Assembly: GCA_964449985.1 (NCBI GenBank)
Contig: CAYVCG010000035.1
Coordinates: 1-21,776 of the forward strand
Source of the DNA: CAYVCG01 sp964449985
GTDB lineage: Bacteria; Bacillota; Clostridia; Lachnospirales; WRAX01
Direction of reading: 5' to 3'
Length of the DNA: 21,776 nt
Shown: piece by piece, positions 1 to 8,595 of the stretch
How the letters are laid out: each line of letters begins with the position of its first letter
Position numbering within the stretch: position 1 is the stretch's first letter
Made by a program: the position numbers and the translations under genes
The notes under the pieces: generated by a model
Told to the model about the DNA's origin: nothing
The model's input: the letters and a program-made list of their open reading frames with translations, nothing else
Databases searched by the model: none

Positions 1-2638
1 AAATTTGTGATCTAACGATTTCTACAGCTTTTGCCAGAGCTTCGTTTACCATATCAGCATCTTTTAAACCAGCCTGCGCCATATTTGGCCGTCCGCCGCC
101 GCTTCCGCCGGCAATAGGGGCTGATTGTTTTACTATATTGCCTGCATTTATACCAGTTTTGACGGCATCGTCTGTTGCCATAACAAGCATGTTTGTCTTT
201 CCGTCTTTGCTTGCGGCGATAGCAATAACGCCGGATTTTATTTTATCCTTAATTTGGTCGCCCATGGTTCTTAAACCGTTCATATCAAGACCATCGACGT
301 ATGCAGAGATAACGCTTATGCCGCCGATTTCAATTTTTTTATCTATTATATCATTGATAAGATTGCCAGACATTTTTGCGCGGAGTTTTTCCAGCTCTCT
401 GACAGTCTCTTTGTTATTGCTAATGAATTGTTCAACTCTTTTGATGATGTTTTCCGGGTTTGCCTTAACAAAGGCACCTATCATATTGATTTTTTCTTCA
501 AGCTGCCTGTAATAAGCCAATGCGCCTTTGCCTGTCAGCGCCTCAATTCTTCTAACGCCTGCCGCTATTCCGCTTTCTGATATTATTTTAAACGTTCCTA
601 TTTGTGATGTATTGGTCAAATGTGTTCCGCCGCACAACTCTATGCTATAGCCACCCATATCAACCATACGCACTTTTTCGCCATATTTTTCACCAAACAG
701 CGCCATAGCGCCTTTTTGGCGTGCTTCTTCCATTGTTGTTTCGATAGATGCTATTTCCAAGCCTTCAAATATCTTTTCGTTTACCATATCTTCAACTTTT
801 TTAAGCTCTTCCCGAGTGACAGCGGAAAAATGGGTAAAGTCAAACCTAAGCCTATCGAAAGAGACATAAGAACCAGCCTGTTCTACGTGGCTGCCTAAAA
901 CCTCACGCAAAGCCTTTTGCAAAAGGTGGGTTGCAGAGTGGTTTCTTGCAGTTTGCATACGGATTTCCTTATCTGTGATTATCTCTGCGGTTTGGCCTGT
1001 TTTGATAAAGCCTTCTTTAACCTTTCCAACATGAGCAATCTTATTTCCGCCTGCTTTAATGCAATCAAAGACTTCGACAACGCCTGTTTCGGTTTTTATT
1101 ATGCCTTTGTCGCCTTTTTGCCCACCACTTTCAGCATATATTGGGGTTTTATCGGTTATGACGGAAACATCATCACCATCACTTGCTTCGTTTGAGATGA
1201 CGTTGTTTGCTATAAGCGCCAAAACTACTGCGTCATTTACACATAAATCACTATAACCAACAAAAGCGCTTGCCAAAGCAGTGTCAAGCTTGTTATAAAC
1301 GGTTTCGTCTGCACCCATATAAGTGGATTCTTCACGAGCGGAGCGTCCTCTTTCTCTCTGCTCCTGCATTGCGGCTTTAAATGTTTCCAAATCTATTTTT
1401 ATGCCTTCTTCGTCCAAAATCTCTTGCATAAGCTCTATCGGGAAGCCATAAGTGTCATACAGCTTAAACGCTTCTACACCAGGGAACATGGAACCGATAT
1501 TTGATTTTAATGAAGCAATCTGGTTTTTTAATATTTCAATACCTTGGTCTATTGTTTCGTAAAAACGTTTTTCCTCTACGGAAAGCAGTTTGAAGATGTA
1601 ATCCTTCTTTTCTACAAGCTCAGGATAAGCGTCTTTGGAAACATCTATAGCTATTTTTGAAAGCTCCGTCAAAAACATACCGTCTATTCCAAGTAGCTTT
1701 CCATGGCGGGCAGCTCTTCGTAGCAAACGTCTTAATACATAACCGCGTCCTTCGTTAGAAGGCAATATTCCATCTGCTGTCATAAACGTAACGGAACGTA
1801 TATGGTCTGTAATAACCCTTATAGAAACATCGTGCTTATGATCTTTGCCGTATTCGACTCCGGCGATTTTACACACGCTGTCACGTATTGCTTTAACCGT
1901 ATCAACGTCGAAAATGGAATTTACGCCCTGCATCATAGCGGCTATACGCTCTAAGCCCATGCCTGTGTCAATATTGGGATGGTCCAGCCTTGAATATGAG
2001 CCGTCTTCTTCTTTACTAAACTGTGTGAAAACAAGATTCCAAAATTCCATATATCTATCTTCATCTTTGCCAACGGATTCCATAAATCCATCGCATCCGT
2101 ATTCCGGGCCTCTGTCATAATAAATCTCCGAGCAAGGGCCGCATGGGCCAAGACCGACTTCCCAGAAGTTATCATCCTTGCCCATTCTAAAAATACGATC
2201 GGCAGGCACACCGACTTTTTTGTTCCAGATTTCAAAAGCCTCATCGTCCTCAAGATAAACGGAGATATACAGCTTGTCCTTTGGGATTTCCATAACCTCT
2301 GTAACAAATTCCCACGCCCATGGAATAACTTCTTCCTTGAAATAATCACCAAAGGAGAAATTGCCCAGCATTTCAAAGAATGTACCGTGGCGGGCTGTTC
2401 TGCCTACGTTTTCAATATCGCCTGTTCTTATGCATTTTTGGCATGTGGTGACTCTTTTTCTTGGCGGAATTTCTTGGCCAGTGAAGTATGGCTTTAGCGG
2501 CGCCATACCGGAATTGATTATTAAAAGACTTTTGTCATTGTTTGGCACAAGGGAAAAGCTTTTCATACGAAGGTGTTGCTTGTTTTCAAAAAAGCTAAGG
2601 AATTTTTCTCTTATTTCGTTTAAGCCCAATGATTGCAT
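1..2638 (-). CDS. alaS: Alanyl-tRNA synthetase, 3' end at window edge
   Basis: Charges tRNA-Ala with alanine in the cytoplasm and edits mischarged Ser/Gly. The reverse strand is open for 879 codons from ATG at 2636-2638, about the full length of bacterial AlaS. Visible in order: the class II motif 2 region (TARHGTFFEMLGNFSFGDY), motif 3 (GMGLERIAAMM), the editing-domain HSATH zinc/active-site motif, the second editing motif CGGTH, and a glycine-rich C-Ala segment (GGSGGGRPNMAQAG). The last full codon is Ile and base 1 gives a T as first base of the next codon, so the stop may lie just outside the window. AGGAGG sits at 2647-2652, 8 bases before the start. It follows fprA by 75 bp. No T-box leader fits in that gap. 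The identification is firm; only the exact end is unseen. Confidence 0.97.
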   Translation of the reverse strand, partial: MQSLGLNEIREKFLSFFENKQHLRMKSFSLVPNNDKSLLIINSGMAPLKPYFTGQEIPPRKRVTTCQKCIRTGDIENVGRTARHGTFFEMLGNFSFGDYFKEEVIPWAWEFVTEVMEIPKDKLYISVYLEDDEAFEIWNKKVGVPADRIFRMGKDDNFWEVGLGPCGPCSEIYYDRGPEYGCDGFMESVGKDEDRYMEFWNLVFTQFSKEEDGSYSRLDHPNIDTGMGLERIAAMMQGVNSIFDVDTVKAIRDSVCKIAGVEYGKDHKHDVSIRVITDHIRSVTFMTADGILPSNEGRGYVLRRLLRRAARHGKLLGIDGMFLTELSKIAIDVSKDAYPELVEKKDYIFKLLSVEEKRFYETIDQGIEILKNQIASLKSNIGSMFPGVEAFKLYDTYGFPIELMQEILDEEGIKIDLETFKAAMQEQRERGRSAREESTYMGADETVYNKLDTALASAFVGYSDLCVNDAVVLALIANNVISNEASDGDDVSVITDKTPIYAESGGQKGDKGIIKTETGVVEVFDCIKAGGNKIAHVGKVKEGFIKTGQTAEIITDKEIRMQTARNHSATHLLQKALREVLGSHVEQAGSYVSFDRLRFDFTHFSAVTREELKKVEDMVNEKIFEGLEIASIETTMEEARQKGAMALFGEKYGEKVRMVDMGGYSIELCGGTHLTNTSQIGTFKIISESGIAAGVRRIEALTGKGALAYYRQLEEKINMIGAFVKANPENIIKRVEQFISNNKETVRELEKLRAKMSGNLINDIIDKKIEIGGISVISAYVDGLDMNGLRTMGDQIKDKIKSGVIAIAASKDGKTNMLVMATDDAVKTGINAGNIVKQSAPIAGGSGGGRPNMAQAGLKDADMVNEALAKAVEIVRSQI

Positions 2639-2646
2639 GATGGGTT

Positions 2647-2652
2647 CCTCCT
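2647..2652 (-). promoter_or_regulatory. alaS ribosome binding site
   Basis: On the minus strand this reads AGGAGG, a perfect Shine-Dalgarno core 8 bases from the ATG at 2638. It fixes the alaS start. Confidence 0.85.
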
Positions 2653-2678
2653 ATTTTGGGATATGTATAATACACTTA

Positions 2679-2707
2679 GGGGAAACTTCTATAATGAAAG
2701 CTTCCCC
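2679..2707 (-). terminator. Hairpin between fprA and alaS, weak terminator candidate
   Basis: GGGGAA at 2679-2684 pairs with TTCCCC at 2702-2707. After one mismatch the stem continues with a short inner helix (CTT with AAG). On the minus strand it begins a few bases after the fprA stop. The bases that follow (TAAGTGTATTATACA) are AT-rich but contain no T-run, so termination would be partial at best. It may instead act as an RNA-stability or attenuation element before alaS. Confidence 0.4.
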
Positions 2708-2713
2708 GGATTA

Positions 2714-3931
2714 TTAATTATTATATTTTGCTTTAAACGCCTTGTCAACTTCTAAACCGAAATCCTTGCCGAAATCAAAGGCAGTTTGTAATTGTGCTTC
2801 GCTTGGATTAAATAAAATCTTTAGGCCGGGAAGCGGCATTTTAAATTTAAGCTGTTTGAACCGATCCTCTATATTACCAACAGCCTCTCCGCTCCAACCG
2901 TATGAGCCGAATGCTCCGGCAAGTTTGCCCCTGTGAATAACAGGGTTAAGCTCGGAAAGAAGCTTCCAAATCGGCGGAAGTGTATCACCGACAAGTGTGG
3001 GAGAGCCGATAAGTATGCCATCGGCGGCGGCCGCCTTTTCCATTACAGCATCAAATTCTTCTTCGCCGATGTTTATTACGGCCACATCTATGTCAGCAGC
3101 GTTCTGGACGCCTTCTGCTATGCGCTCTGCAAGTCTTTTTGTATAACCGTATGATGTTACATAAGGTATAAAAACACTTGGCTTTTTAGGAATAACAGGC
3201 GTTGACCATTTGAGGTAAAGATCCAGATATTTTTTTATATCTTTTCTTAAAACAGGGCCATGGCCTGGGCAAACAACATCTATTTCCAAATCCTTGATTT
3301 TATCGAGCGCATCAAGGACATAGCTTTTAAAAGGACCCATTATACAGTCAAAATAGTATTTATATGCGTCAAGAAAGTCCCCTTCAATAGCGTCATTGAA
3401 TACTTTATCAGAGCAATAATGGCAACCGAATGAATCACACGTGAATATGACATTTTCCTCAGGGCAGTAGGTATACATGGTGTCTGGCCAGTGAAGAAAA
3501 GGAACTGTCATGAATTTAAATGTTTTTCCGCCTAAATCAAGCGTATCTCCGTCTTTAACAGGATGTGCGGCAAACTCCATATTCGTTATTTCTTTCAAAA
3601 ACTTAATCGTTGCTTGAGTTCCAACGACCTTTGCATTTGGGCTTTTTTTAAGCAAATATACCAAAGCGCCGGAATGATCCGGCTCTGCATGGTCCGCTAT
3701 TATATAGTCGATTTTGGATGTGTCACAAACGTCGTTAAGCCGCTCTAAATATTCATCAAAAAATGTTTCCTTAACGATTTCCACAATAGCTGTTTTATTT
3801 TGCCCTTTAATGACATATGAGTTGTACGACGTTCCATATTCCGTCCTCATGATAATATCAAAAGTGCGTATATCATAATCAAGGGCGCCAGCCCAATAAA
3901 TACCGTCCTTAATTGCTAAAGCCTTATTCAT
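2714..3931 (-). CDS. fprA: Flavodiiron protein (A-type flavoprotein), O2/NO reductase
   Basis: Family role: cytoplasmic reduction of O2 to water (and/or NO to N2O) using a diiron site and FMN, an oxygen defence in anaerobes. From the ATG at 3931 (405 aa) the N-terminal metallo-beta-lactamase-like domain shows the diiron ligands H81-x-E83-x-D85-H86 (HAEPDH), H147 (FLHWPD), D166 (TCDSFG) and H224 (PGHGP), all present. A C-terminal flavodoxin domain starts near residue 252 (IPYVTSYGYTKRLAE, the FMN phosphate loop region). No extra rubredoxin or flavin reductase domain is fused, so it is a class A enzyme that needs a separate electron donor. A GTG four codons upstream (3943) is also possible; I prefer the ATG because AAGGGA precedes it by about 5 bases. 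It lies 34 bp behind the rluB-like gene, probably in the same transcript. Confidence 0.95.
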   Translation of the reverse strand: MNKALAIKDGIYWAGALDYDIRTFDIIMRTEYGTSYNSYVIKGQNKTAIVEIVKETFFDEYLERLNDVCDTSKIDYIIADHAEPDHSGALVYLLKKSPNAKVVGTQATIKFLKEITNMEFAAHPVKDGDTLDLGGKTFKFMTVPFLHWPDTMYTYCPEENVIFTCDSFGCHYCSDKVFNDAIEGDFLDAYKYYFDCIMGPFKSYVLDALDKIKDLEIDVVCPGHGPVLRKDIKKYLDLYLKWSTPVIPKKPSVFIPYVTSYGYTKRLAERIAEGVQNAADIDVAVINIGEEEFDAVMEKAAAADGILIGSPTLVGDTLPPIWKLLSELNPVIHRGKLAGAFGSYGWSGEAVGNIEDRFKQLKFKMPLPGLKILFNPSEAQLQTAFDFGKDFGLEVDKAFKAKYNN

Positions 3932-3965
3932 TAATCCCTTCACTTTCCCTTCATCTGTATAACAT

Positions 3966-4682
3966 TTAAAGTTTTTTCAAATAAGAAATCTCGGCCTCGG
4001 TTAGATGCCGATAACGTCCTTTTGGCAAATCCCCCAAAAATAACTTGCCCGTTGCAACGCGTTTTAAAACGGCCACCTTATGGTTAATCGCTTCGCACAT
4101 TTTGCGGACTTGGCGGTTGCGGCCTTCGACTATTGTTATTTTAACGCTGCAAAACCTACCATCATCTTTGACTATTTCGATTTTAGACGGAGCAGTCATA
4201 CGGCCTTCTATCTCAAGACCAGAACGGAATCTTGCAAGCTCAGTTTCTGTTGGTCTACCAAATAGCCTTGCCATGTATACTTTTTCGATGTTGTGCTTTG
4301 GATGCGTTAATTTAAACGTCAAATCGCCGTCATTTGTCAGCAAAAGCAAGCCCGATGTATCATAATCAAGCCTGCCAACCGGGAAAACGCGCTCCGGCAC
4401 GTCTTTTAGCAAATCCACAACCGCCGGCCGCCCAAATTGGTCTTTAGACGTGGTGACATAACCGTCTGGCTTATGAAGCATTATATAAACAAGCTTTTCC
4501 TTGTTTTTAACCGTATTTCCATCAAATGTTACAACATCGGTTGCAGTGTCTATCTTTGTGCCTAATTCTGTAACGGTTTCCCCGTTTACAGCAACTCTTC
4601 CGCAAGAGATAAATTCTTCTGACTTCCTGCGGGATGCTATGCCGCAGTCTGATAAATATTTTTGGAGCCGTATTTCGCCCAT
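3966..4682 (-). CDS. rluB: RsuA/RluB-family rRNA pseudouridine synthase
   Basis: Isomerises a uridine in ribosomal RNA to pseudouridine; RluB-type members act on 23S rRNA near the peptidyl transferase centre. The 238-residue protein has an N-terminal S4 RNA-binding domain (about 3-50, IRLQKYLSDCGIASRRKSEE), then the catalytic core with the family signature GRLDYDTSGLLLLTNDGD, catalytic Asp at residue 106. Further conserved parts are KPDGYVTTSKD near 71-81 and GRNRQVRKM in the C-terminal half. The start ATG at 4682 is preceded by AAGGGG. It starts 22 bp after the carboxypeptidase gene, so the two are probably co-transcribed. RluB rather than RsuA is inferred from this neighbourhood, which resembles the dacB...rluB order of Bacillus; the substrate position is not visible in the sequence. 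Confidence 0.92.
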   Translation of the reverse strand: MGEIRLQKYLSDCGIASRRKSEEFISCGRVAVNGETVTELGTKIDTATDVVTFDGNTVKNKEKLVYIMLHKPDGYVTTSKDQFGRPAVVDLLKDVPERVFPVGRLDYDTSGLLLLTNDGDLTFKLTHPKHNIEKVYMARLFGRPTETELARFRSGLEIEGRMTAPSKIEIVKDDGRFCSVKITIVEGRNRQVRKMCEAINHKVAVLKRVATGKLFLGDLPKGRYRHLTEAEISYLKKL

Positions 4683-4704
4683 ACAATCCCCTTCTTACTC
4701 ATTC

Positions 4705-5907
4705 CTATTCCCCGAAAACAGCCTCCGGCAGAATAATCTCTATTCTATTATTTGTTCCCATTTGCATGAAATAGTTAAGAACGCTTTCCATACAAGTCTT
4801 TAGGTCAAACCGCGATGCTTCGGAAGCTGAAACAAGGTCAACCTCTTTGCAAAGCTCGCCGTTTATATACAGCTTTGCCACACCAACCTTCTCTCCCAAA
4901 TCAACAGGGGCTTTAAGCTCCGTCGGAAGTTCTGTTTCTATAACAAATGTTTCCTTTTCTTCTGCTGATAATGGTAACACGAATCCTGTGTAATAGCAAA
5001 CACCAATTGAATCTGTTTTTGACCGAATTATGGCAACATTGCCTGCTGGCTCGCCTTCTTCAAGCAAAACCTCATACTCATAATTATCAAAGCCGTATCT
5101 AAGGACGTTTTTCGTGTCTATCCATTTTTGCTCTTTGCCTTTTTGACCCCAACCGCTAGCTAAGACGACGGATATAAGCTGCATACCATTACGCTTTGCA
5201 GAGCCGACAAAACAATGCCCCGCCTTGCCTGTAAAGCCTGTTTTAACGCCATTCGCACCCTCAAATTCATCCAATAAGCGGTTTTTGTTATATATACCAT
5301 ACGTGGTTTTATCGCTGGAAACAGTAATATTCCTTGTGTTTATAATTTTATTGAATTGTTCGTTTTTTAAAGCATAACGCGTTATCACGGCCAAATCATA
5401 AGCTGTGGAATGATGATTTCCCGCATCAAGGCCGTTTGGTGTTTCAAAGACTGTATCTTTTGCACCCAGCTTAATTGCCTTATCTGTCATCATTTTGCAG
5501 AAGTTTTCAACACTTCCTCCGACATGTTCTGCAATCGCAACTGCAGCATCGTTAGATGATTGAAGCATTAGGGCATAAAGCAGCGATTCCAGAGAGATCT
5601 GCTCACCCTTTTGCAAGTGCATTTTAACAGGGTTTGCTGATGCCGCTAGGGCGCTGACTGTTACTTTATCTTTCAAATTTCCGTTTTCCAATGTAATTAT
5701 TGCAGTCATTATCTTTGTTGTGCTTGCCATAGCAAGGGGTTTATCAGCGTTCTTTTCCCACAAAACCCGGCCTGATTCAAAATCCATCAAAATCCCTGCC
5801 TGAGCTTCAACTTTAAGCTGCTTTTCGTCTTTAACCTCAGCAAAAAACGTGTTTGTAAAGGGAAAAAACATAGCATATATCAACAGAAAAACCATTATCT
5901 TTTTCAT
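4705..5907 (-). CDS. Serine D-Ala-D-Ala carboxypeptidase (DacB/DacF type, PBP5 family)
   Basis: Trims the terminal D-Ala from peptidoglycan stem peptides outside the membrane. The 400-residue protein starts with a signal peptide (MKKIMVFLLIYAMFFPF...). The three penicillin-binding motifs are intact: STTK (nucleophile Ser62, Lys65), SSN (about 117-119) and KTG (about 222-224). A PBP5 C-terminal beta domain follows (about 280-370), ending in a weakly hydrophobic tail that could touch the membrane. I start at ATG 5907 rather than TTG 5910; GAGGTG lies about 10 bases upstream. The next gene is the rluB-like one. In Bacillus dacB and rluB flank spmA and spmB, so a spore-cortex role is possible but inferred. 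Sequence alone does not separate DacA, DacB and DacF. Confidence 0.93.
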   Translation of the reverse strand: MKKIMVFLLIYAMFFPFTNTFFAEVKDEKQLKVEAQAGILMDFESGRVLWEKNADKPLAMASTTKIMTAIITLENGNLKDKVTVSALAASANPVKMHLQKGEQISLESLLYALMLQSSNDAAVAIAEHVGGSVENFCKMMTDKAIKLGAKDTVFETPNGLDAGNHHSTAYDLAVITRYALKNEQFNKIINTRNITVSSDKTTYGIYNKNRLLDEFEGANGVKTGFTGKAGHCFVGSAKRNGMQLISVVLASGWGQKGKEQKWIDTKNVLRYGFDNYEYEVLLEEGEPAGNVAIIRSKTDSIGVCYYTGFVLPLSAEEKETFVIETELPTELKAPVDLGEKVGVAKLYINGELCKEVDLVSASEASRFDLKTCMESVLNYFMQMGTNNRIEIILPEAVFGE

Positions 5908-5910
5908 CAA

Positions 5911-6060
5911 AAAATTTCACCTCATAAAATAAATTTTTACAAGGTTAGTTTACTCTTTTTTTCAAAAATCTAGGCACGTAAATATTGGTTATGTAAATGA
6001 CGATAATTATTAAAGAATTTATATGACTTGCTGTTTCGAGTATTAGTTATTAATGATTTT
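5911..6060 (-). promoter_or_regulatory. Intergenic region upstream of the carboxypeptidase; weak promoter candidate
   Basis: An AT-rich gap of about 150 bp carries the GAGGTG ribosome binding site of the carboxypeptidase. One weak minus-strand promoter fit is TTGAAA, 18 bases, TGTAAA just before the gene. No convincing terminator or RNA gene is seen here, and no sporulation-sigma promoter could be assigned with confidence. Confidence 0.25.
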
Positions 6061-6660
6061 TCAGGGGTTGCTTTTGTTTTCGTTTTCGCCCGAAGCCGAG
6101 CGTTTTTCTTTCATAAGAAGTATATCCATAATCTGGCCATATAAAATATCTATATTGCTTTTCCAATTATTGCATATAGAAAGTGCCTGCTCTTTAGAAA
6201 CGACAGACAAGTTCATCTCCAAAAGCATCATTTCGTCATCATAAACGCCGCATTTAACAATATATTCGTTATTTTTATGGTCAAAGAAATGGTTTGCTAT
6301 AATCTCAAAATCCTGTTTAACGATTTTTCTGTTTTCCGAAACATATTTAAGTATTTGATTTTTTACGGTCATTGGTATGTTTTTAAGAAAAAACTCAAGC
6401 GTTTGTGAGCCTTCTTCTGTTATTGTATACCGAGTTGTGTTATAATCACGGCTTTTATCCAAATAACCAGCTTCAACCATATCGCTTAGATATTGTTGAA
6501 CCGAATAATAATTCATATAGTCCCCTTCTATGGCAAATTGTGTAATTTGGCTATTAGAAAGAGGAATGTCCATCTTATCGATCAAATACAACAAAATTAT
6601 TTTATTCTCAATCTGAGTAGCTTCGCTAGAAGATGACGGATAAAAATTTTGCTGAGACAA
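6061..6660 (-). CDS. DUF4364 family protein, winged-helix-like regulator
   Basis: A 199-residue cytoplasmic protein matching the DUF4364 family that is widespread in Clostridia; its function is not established. The N-terminal ~90 residues read as a winged helix-turn-helix (IILLYLIDKMDIPLSNSQIT..., then YYSVQQYLSDMVEAGYLDK and a wing TRYTITEEGSQTLEFF), similar in layout to PadR-type regulators. The C-terminal half (about 110-190) is a mixed alpha/beta region. An upstream in-frame GTG exists at 6669, but GAGGTGG overlaps that codon and sits about 5-6 bases before the TTG at 6660, so the TTG start is favoured. A good promoter is present at 6758-6786. Target genes are unknown; autoregulation is possible. 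Confidence 0.85.
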   Translation of the reverse strand: MSQQNFYPSSSSEATQIENKIILLYLIDKMDIPLSNSQITQFAIEGDYMNYYSVQQYLSDMVEAGYLDKSRDYNTTRYTITEEGSQTLEFFLKNIPMTVKNQILKYVSENRKIVKQDFEIIANHFFDHKNNEYIVKCGVYDDEMMLLEMNLSVVSKEQALSICNNWKSNIDILYGQIMDILLMKEKRSASGENENKSNP

Positions 6661-6757
6661 AAAGACCACCTCAATATTTTAAAATAGAGTTATAAAATGA
6701 AAAGTTGGTTTAACATATATGCACAACAAACTGCTTCAACATTCGACATTGTATAAC

Positions 6758-6786
6758 ATTATATACCAAAGCTTTCATTTTAACAA
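6758..6786 (-). promoter_or_regulatory. Sigma-A-type promoter for the DUF4364 gene
   Basis: On the minus strand TTGTTA (6781-6786) and TATAAT (6758-6763) are separated by exactly 17 bases. This predicts a 5' leader of roughly 90 nt before the TTG start at 6660. It lies between the stop of the upstream gene (6801) and the DUF4364 gene, so the two genes can be transcribed separately. Confidence 0.65.
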
Positions 6787-6800
6787 GCATATAATTTCCG

Positions 6801-8420
6801 TCAGAAATTCAAGTCTAGATTTTCAACATACTCAGCAAATTTTTTGCTCTTTTTATATATTCTTGGGTATAAAGGAGAGTATTCATCGGGCTTGATTTTG
6901 ACAAGCTGTAGTTCAAACCTAACGGGGTTGTTTTTGAAAATTCCCGAAAAAATCGAAGAATTATTATTTATAACGTATTTCAAAACATCTCCCGGCTCAA
7001 GGTTTAAATCAGCGATACTAACGGTTTCTGTCTTTTTAGTCCGCATTTTGTTATATTCTGGCGTATACTGCTTAAATGGGGTTTCTTCCAGGCCAACATA
7101 AAAGCTGTATTCTGATATAGCAAGAAAATCAAAGGCATAGCAAATCTGAGAATGAAGCTCTGCAAGCGTTGTATCCTCTGGAATCTCTATAGTGATCCAA
7201 AACCGTTTGTCTGATATAAACGACAGCTTTAAGCGATAAACTGTCACTTTGTATTCCGGCAGAGTCTTAGCAACAGAGGAGTGCGTTCTTTTCACAGTCT
7301 TTGAACTTTCTTTATATAGTGAATTTATTATATCTTTTATATCATTTTGGTCATTTGCAACAAATTCTTCATAAGGGGCTTGTTCATCACTATTTAAAAA
7401 TATTTCTTTGCCCAGAGGCGTTAAGAAATAATGAGAGCATGGTGAATAAACCTCTGAATCGATCTCCAGATTCTCACGGATAGCGTTATATAATATAGCC
7501 ATATCCTCCAGCATGTTTACGGGAACAACGTATAATGGTGTAATCAGCTTCAAATAATAACCAAACGTAGTTAGGAAATATTTGTCTATCCCAACGCCGA
7601 GATAATAAATGCCCAGGCTTATATATTCTTTAACATCGCTTGGAAATGACGCTTCATTCTGAAGTGCTTCATCATAAATCGCAGTAAGGTCAATGCCATT
7701 AGACAAATAAAGCCTTTTGTATATCTCATCTATTGTTATTGGTTGTTTTAATATGGATAGGACAAAATCCTTTGTGGTATCGCTGGAAAGCATAGTATAT
7801 TCCAAAAAATTTGCAAAACCTGTAATTGTCGCTTCAACTATTTTTAAATAGATTTTATGATTGTCCTTCTTAAAGAAATCTTTTGCTTTTTTTGTAGGTT
7901 TTACAGCTTTTAAATAAATAGACGTTACAGGCTCAATAAGACCAAGCTCCAAAGAAATGCTTGCCAGATAATTTATATAATAATTATCATTCTTTATAGA
8001 GAGACCGGAAATTATATCAGGCTTTGCATTATCGCTAACGTCTCCAGCAGGATTTAGCTCTATATATGGATCACAGCTTTTTAAAAAGTATTTCAAATCA
8101 TCAATAACAGGATAGCTTTCTGATGAATAATTTGTTCTATAGTATAAAAAGTCCGGATGTTTCAAATCGCCCGCCATATATATGTTATCAAAAACCATAG
8201 GCTCAATGTTATATACACGCTTTAATTTGTCGATTATTATAGCAGGGGATAGGGCTGTTCCGTCCATAAGCGTTGAGAAATACCATTTTCGAAATATATC
8301 GGATGTGTATTTATAAATATTGTGTTTGTTCTTGCCCTTTATGTTTTTATAAGCTTCCATAAAAGTGTTTTCAAAAATCCGATTTAATTTATTTAAATAA
8401 AAGTCATAGCTGTCAGACAT
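6801..8420 (-). CDS. Large protein with C-terminal pRiA4b ORF-3-like domain
   Basis: A 539-residue soluble protein of unknown function. The last ~150 residues (from about 389) resemble the plasmid pRiA4b ORF-3-like family: a strand YKVTVYRLKLSF, then RFWITIEIPEDTTLAELHSQI leading to a helix and SEYSFYVG. The family's usual YDFGD-like acidic turn is not evident; the matching area reads LKYVINNNSSIFSG, so the fold may be kept while the motif is lost. Residues 1-388 are rich in Ile, Lys and Tyr, look mostly helical and match nothing I recognise. No signal peptide or clear membrane segment is seen. Start ATG 8420 has GGTGG 6-8 bases upstream. It is divergent from clpS and shares a symmetrical promoter region with it. 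The domain call is moderate; the function is open. Confidence 0.7.
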   Translation of the reverse strand: MSDSYDFYLNKLNRIFENTFMEAYKNIKGKNKHNIYKYTSDIFRKWYFSTLMDGTALSPAIIIDKLKRVYNIEPMVFDNIYMAGDLKHPDFLYYRTNYSSESYPVIDDLKYFLKSCDPYIELNPAGDVSDNAKPDIISGLSIKNDNYYINYLASISLELGLIEPVTSIYLKAVKPTKKAKDFFKKDNHKIYLKIVEATITGFANFLEYTMLSSDTTKDFVLSILKQPITIDEIYKRLYLSNGIDLTAIYDEALQNEASFPSDVKEYISLGIYYLGVGIDKYFLTTFGYYLKLITPLYVVPVNMLEDMAILYNAIRENLEIDSEVYSPCSHYFLTPLGKEIFLNSDEQAPYEEFVANDQNDIKDIINSLYKESSKTVKRTHSSVAKTLPEYKVTVYRLKLSFISDKRFWITIEIPEDTTLAELHSQICYAFDFLAISEYSFYVGLEETPFKQYTPEYNKMRTKKTETVSIADLNLEPGDVLKYVINNNSSIFSGIFKNNPVRFELQLVKIKPDEYSPLYPRIYKKSKKFAEYVENLDLNF

Positions 8421-8494
8421 TTAATTCCACCGTTTCTATAGTTTATAAACATAATAAAACATCACTCGTATTATTAAAAAGGTTTATTAATTCA

Positions 8495-8529
8495 CTTGAT
8501 TGTAACAGAACATAAATGTTAAAATCAAG
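8495..8529. promoter_or_regulatory. Overlapping divergent promoters built on an inverted repeat (clpS / pRiA4b-like gene)
   Basis: CTTGATT (8495-8501) and AATCAAG (8523-8529) form a perfect 7-bp inverted repeat. Plus strand: TTGATT (8496-8501), 18 bases, TAAAAT (8520-8525), pointing to clpS. Minus strand: TTGATT (8523-8528), 18 bases, TACAAT (8499-8504), pointing to the gene at 8420. Each -35 box therefore lies on the -10 box of the other promoter. Matches are near consensus but the 18-base spacers are one longer than ideal. A regulator binding the dyad would block both. Confidence 0.5.
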
Positions 8530-8595
8530 CAAATAGCAATATATTTTCATTTTTTATTAAATTGCTAAAAAATATCCGGGAAAGGGGCGGTAAAT

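Noticed and set aside
138..512. Open frame on the plus strand inside alaS (also others at 620-898, 917-1195, 1845-2120, 2361-2717)
   Set aside because: They are antisense shadows of the continuous, motif-rich alaS frame and show no family resemblance or ribosome binding sites.
2639..2713. T-box riboswitch upstream of alaS
   Set aside because: The gap is only 75 bp and shows no T-box consensus or specifier structure; too short for this class.
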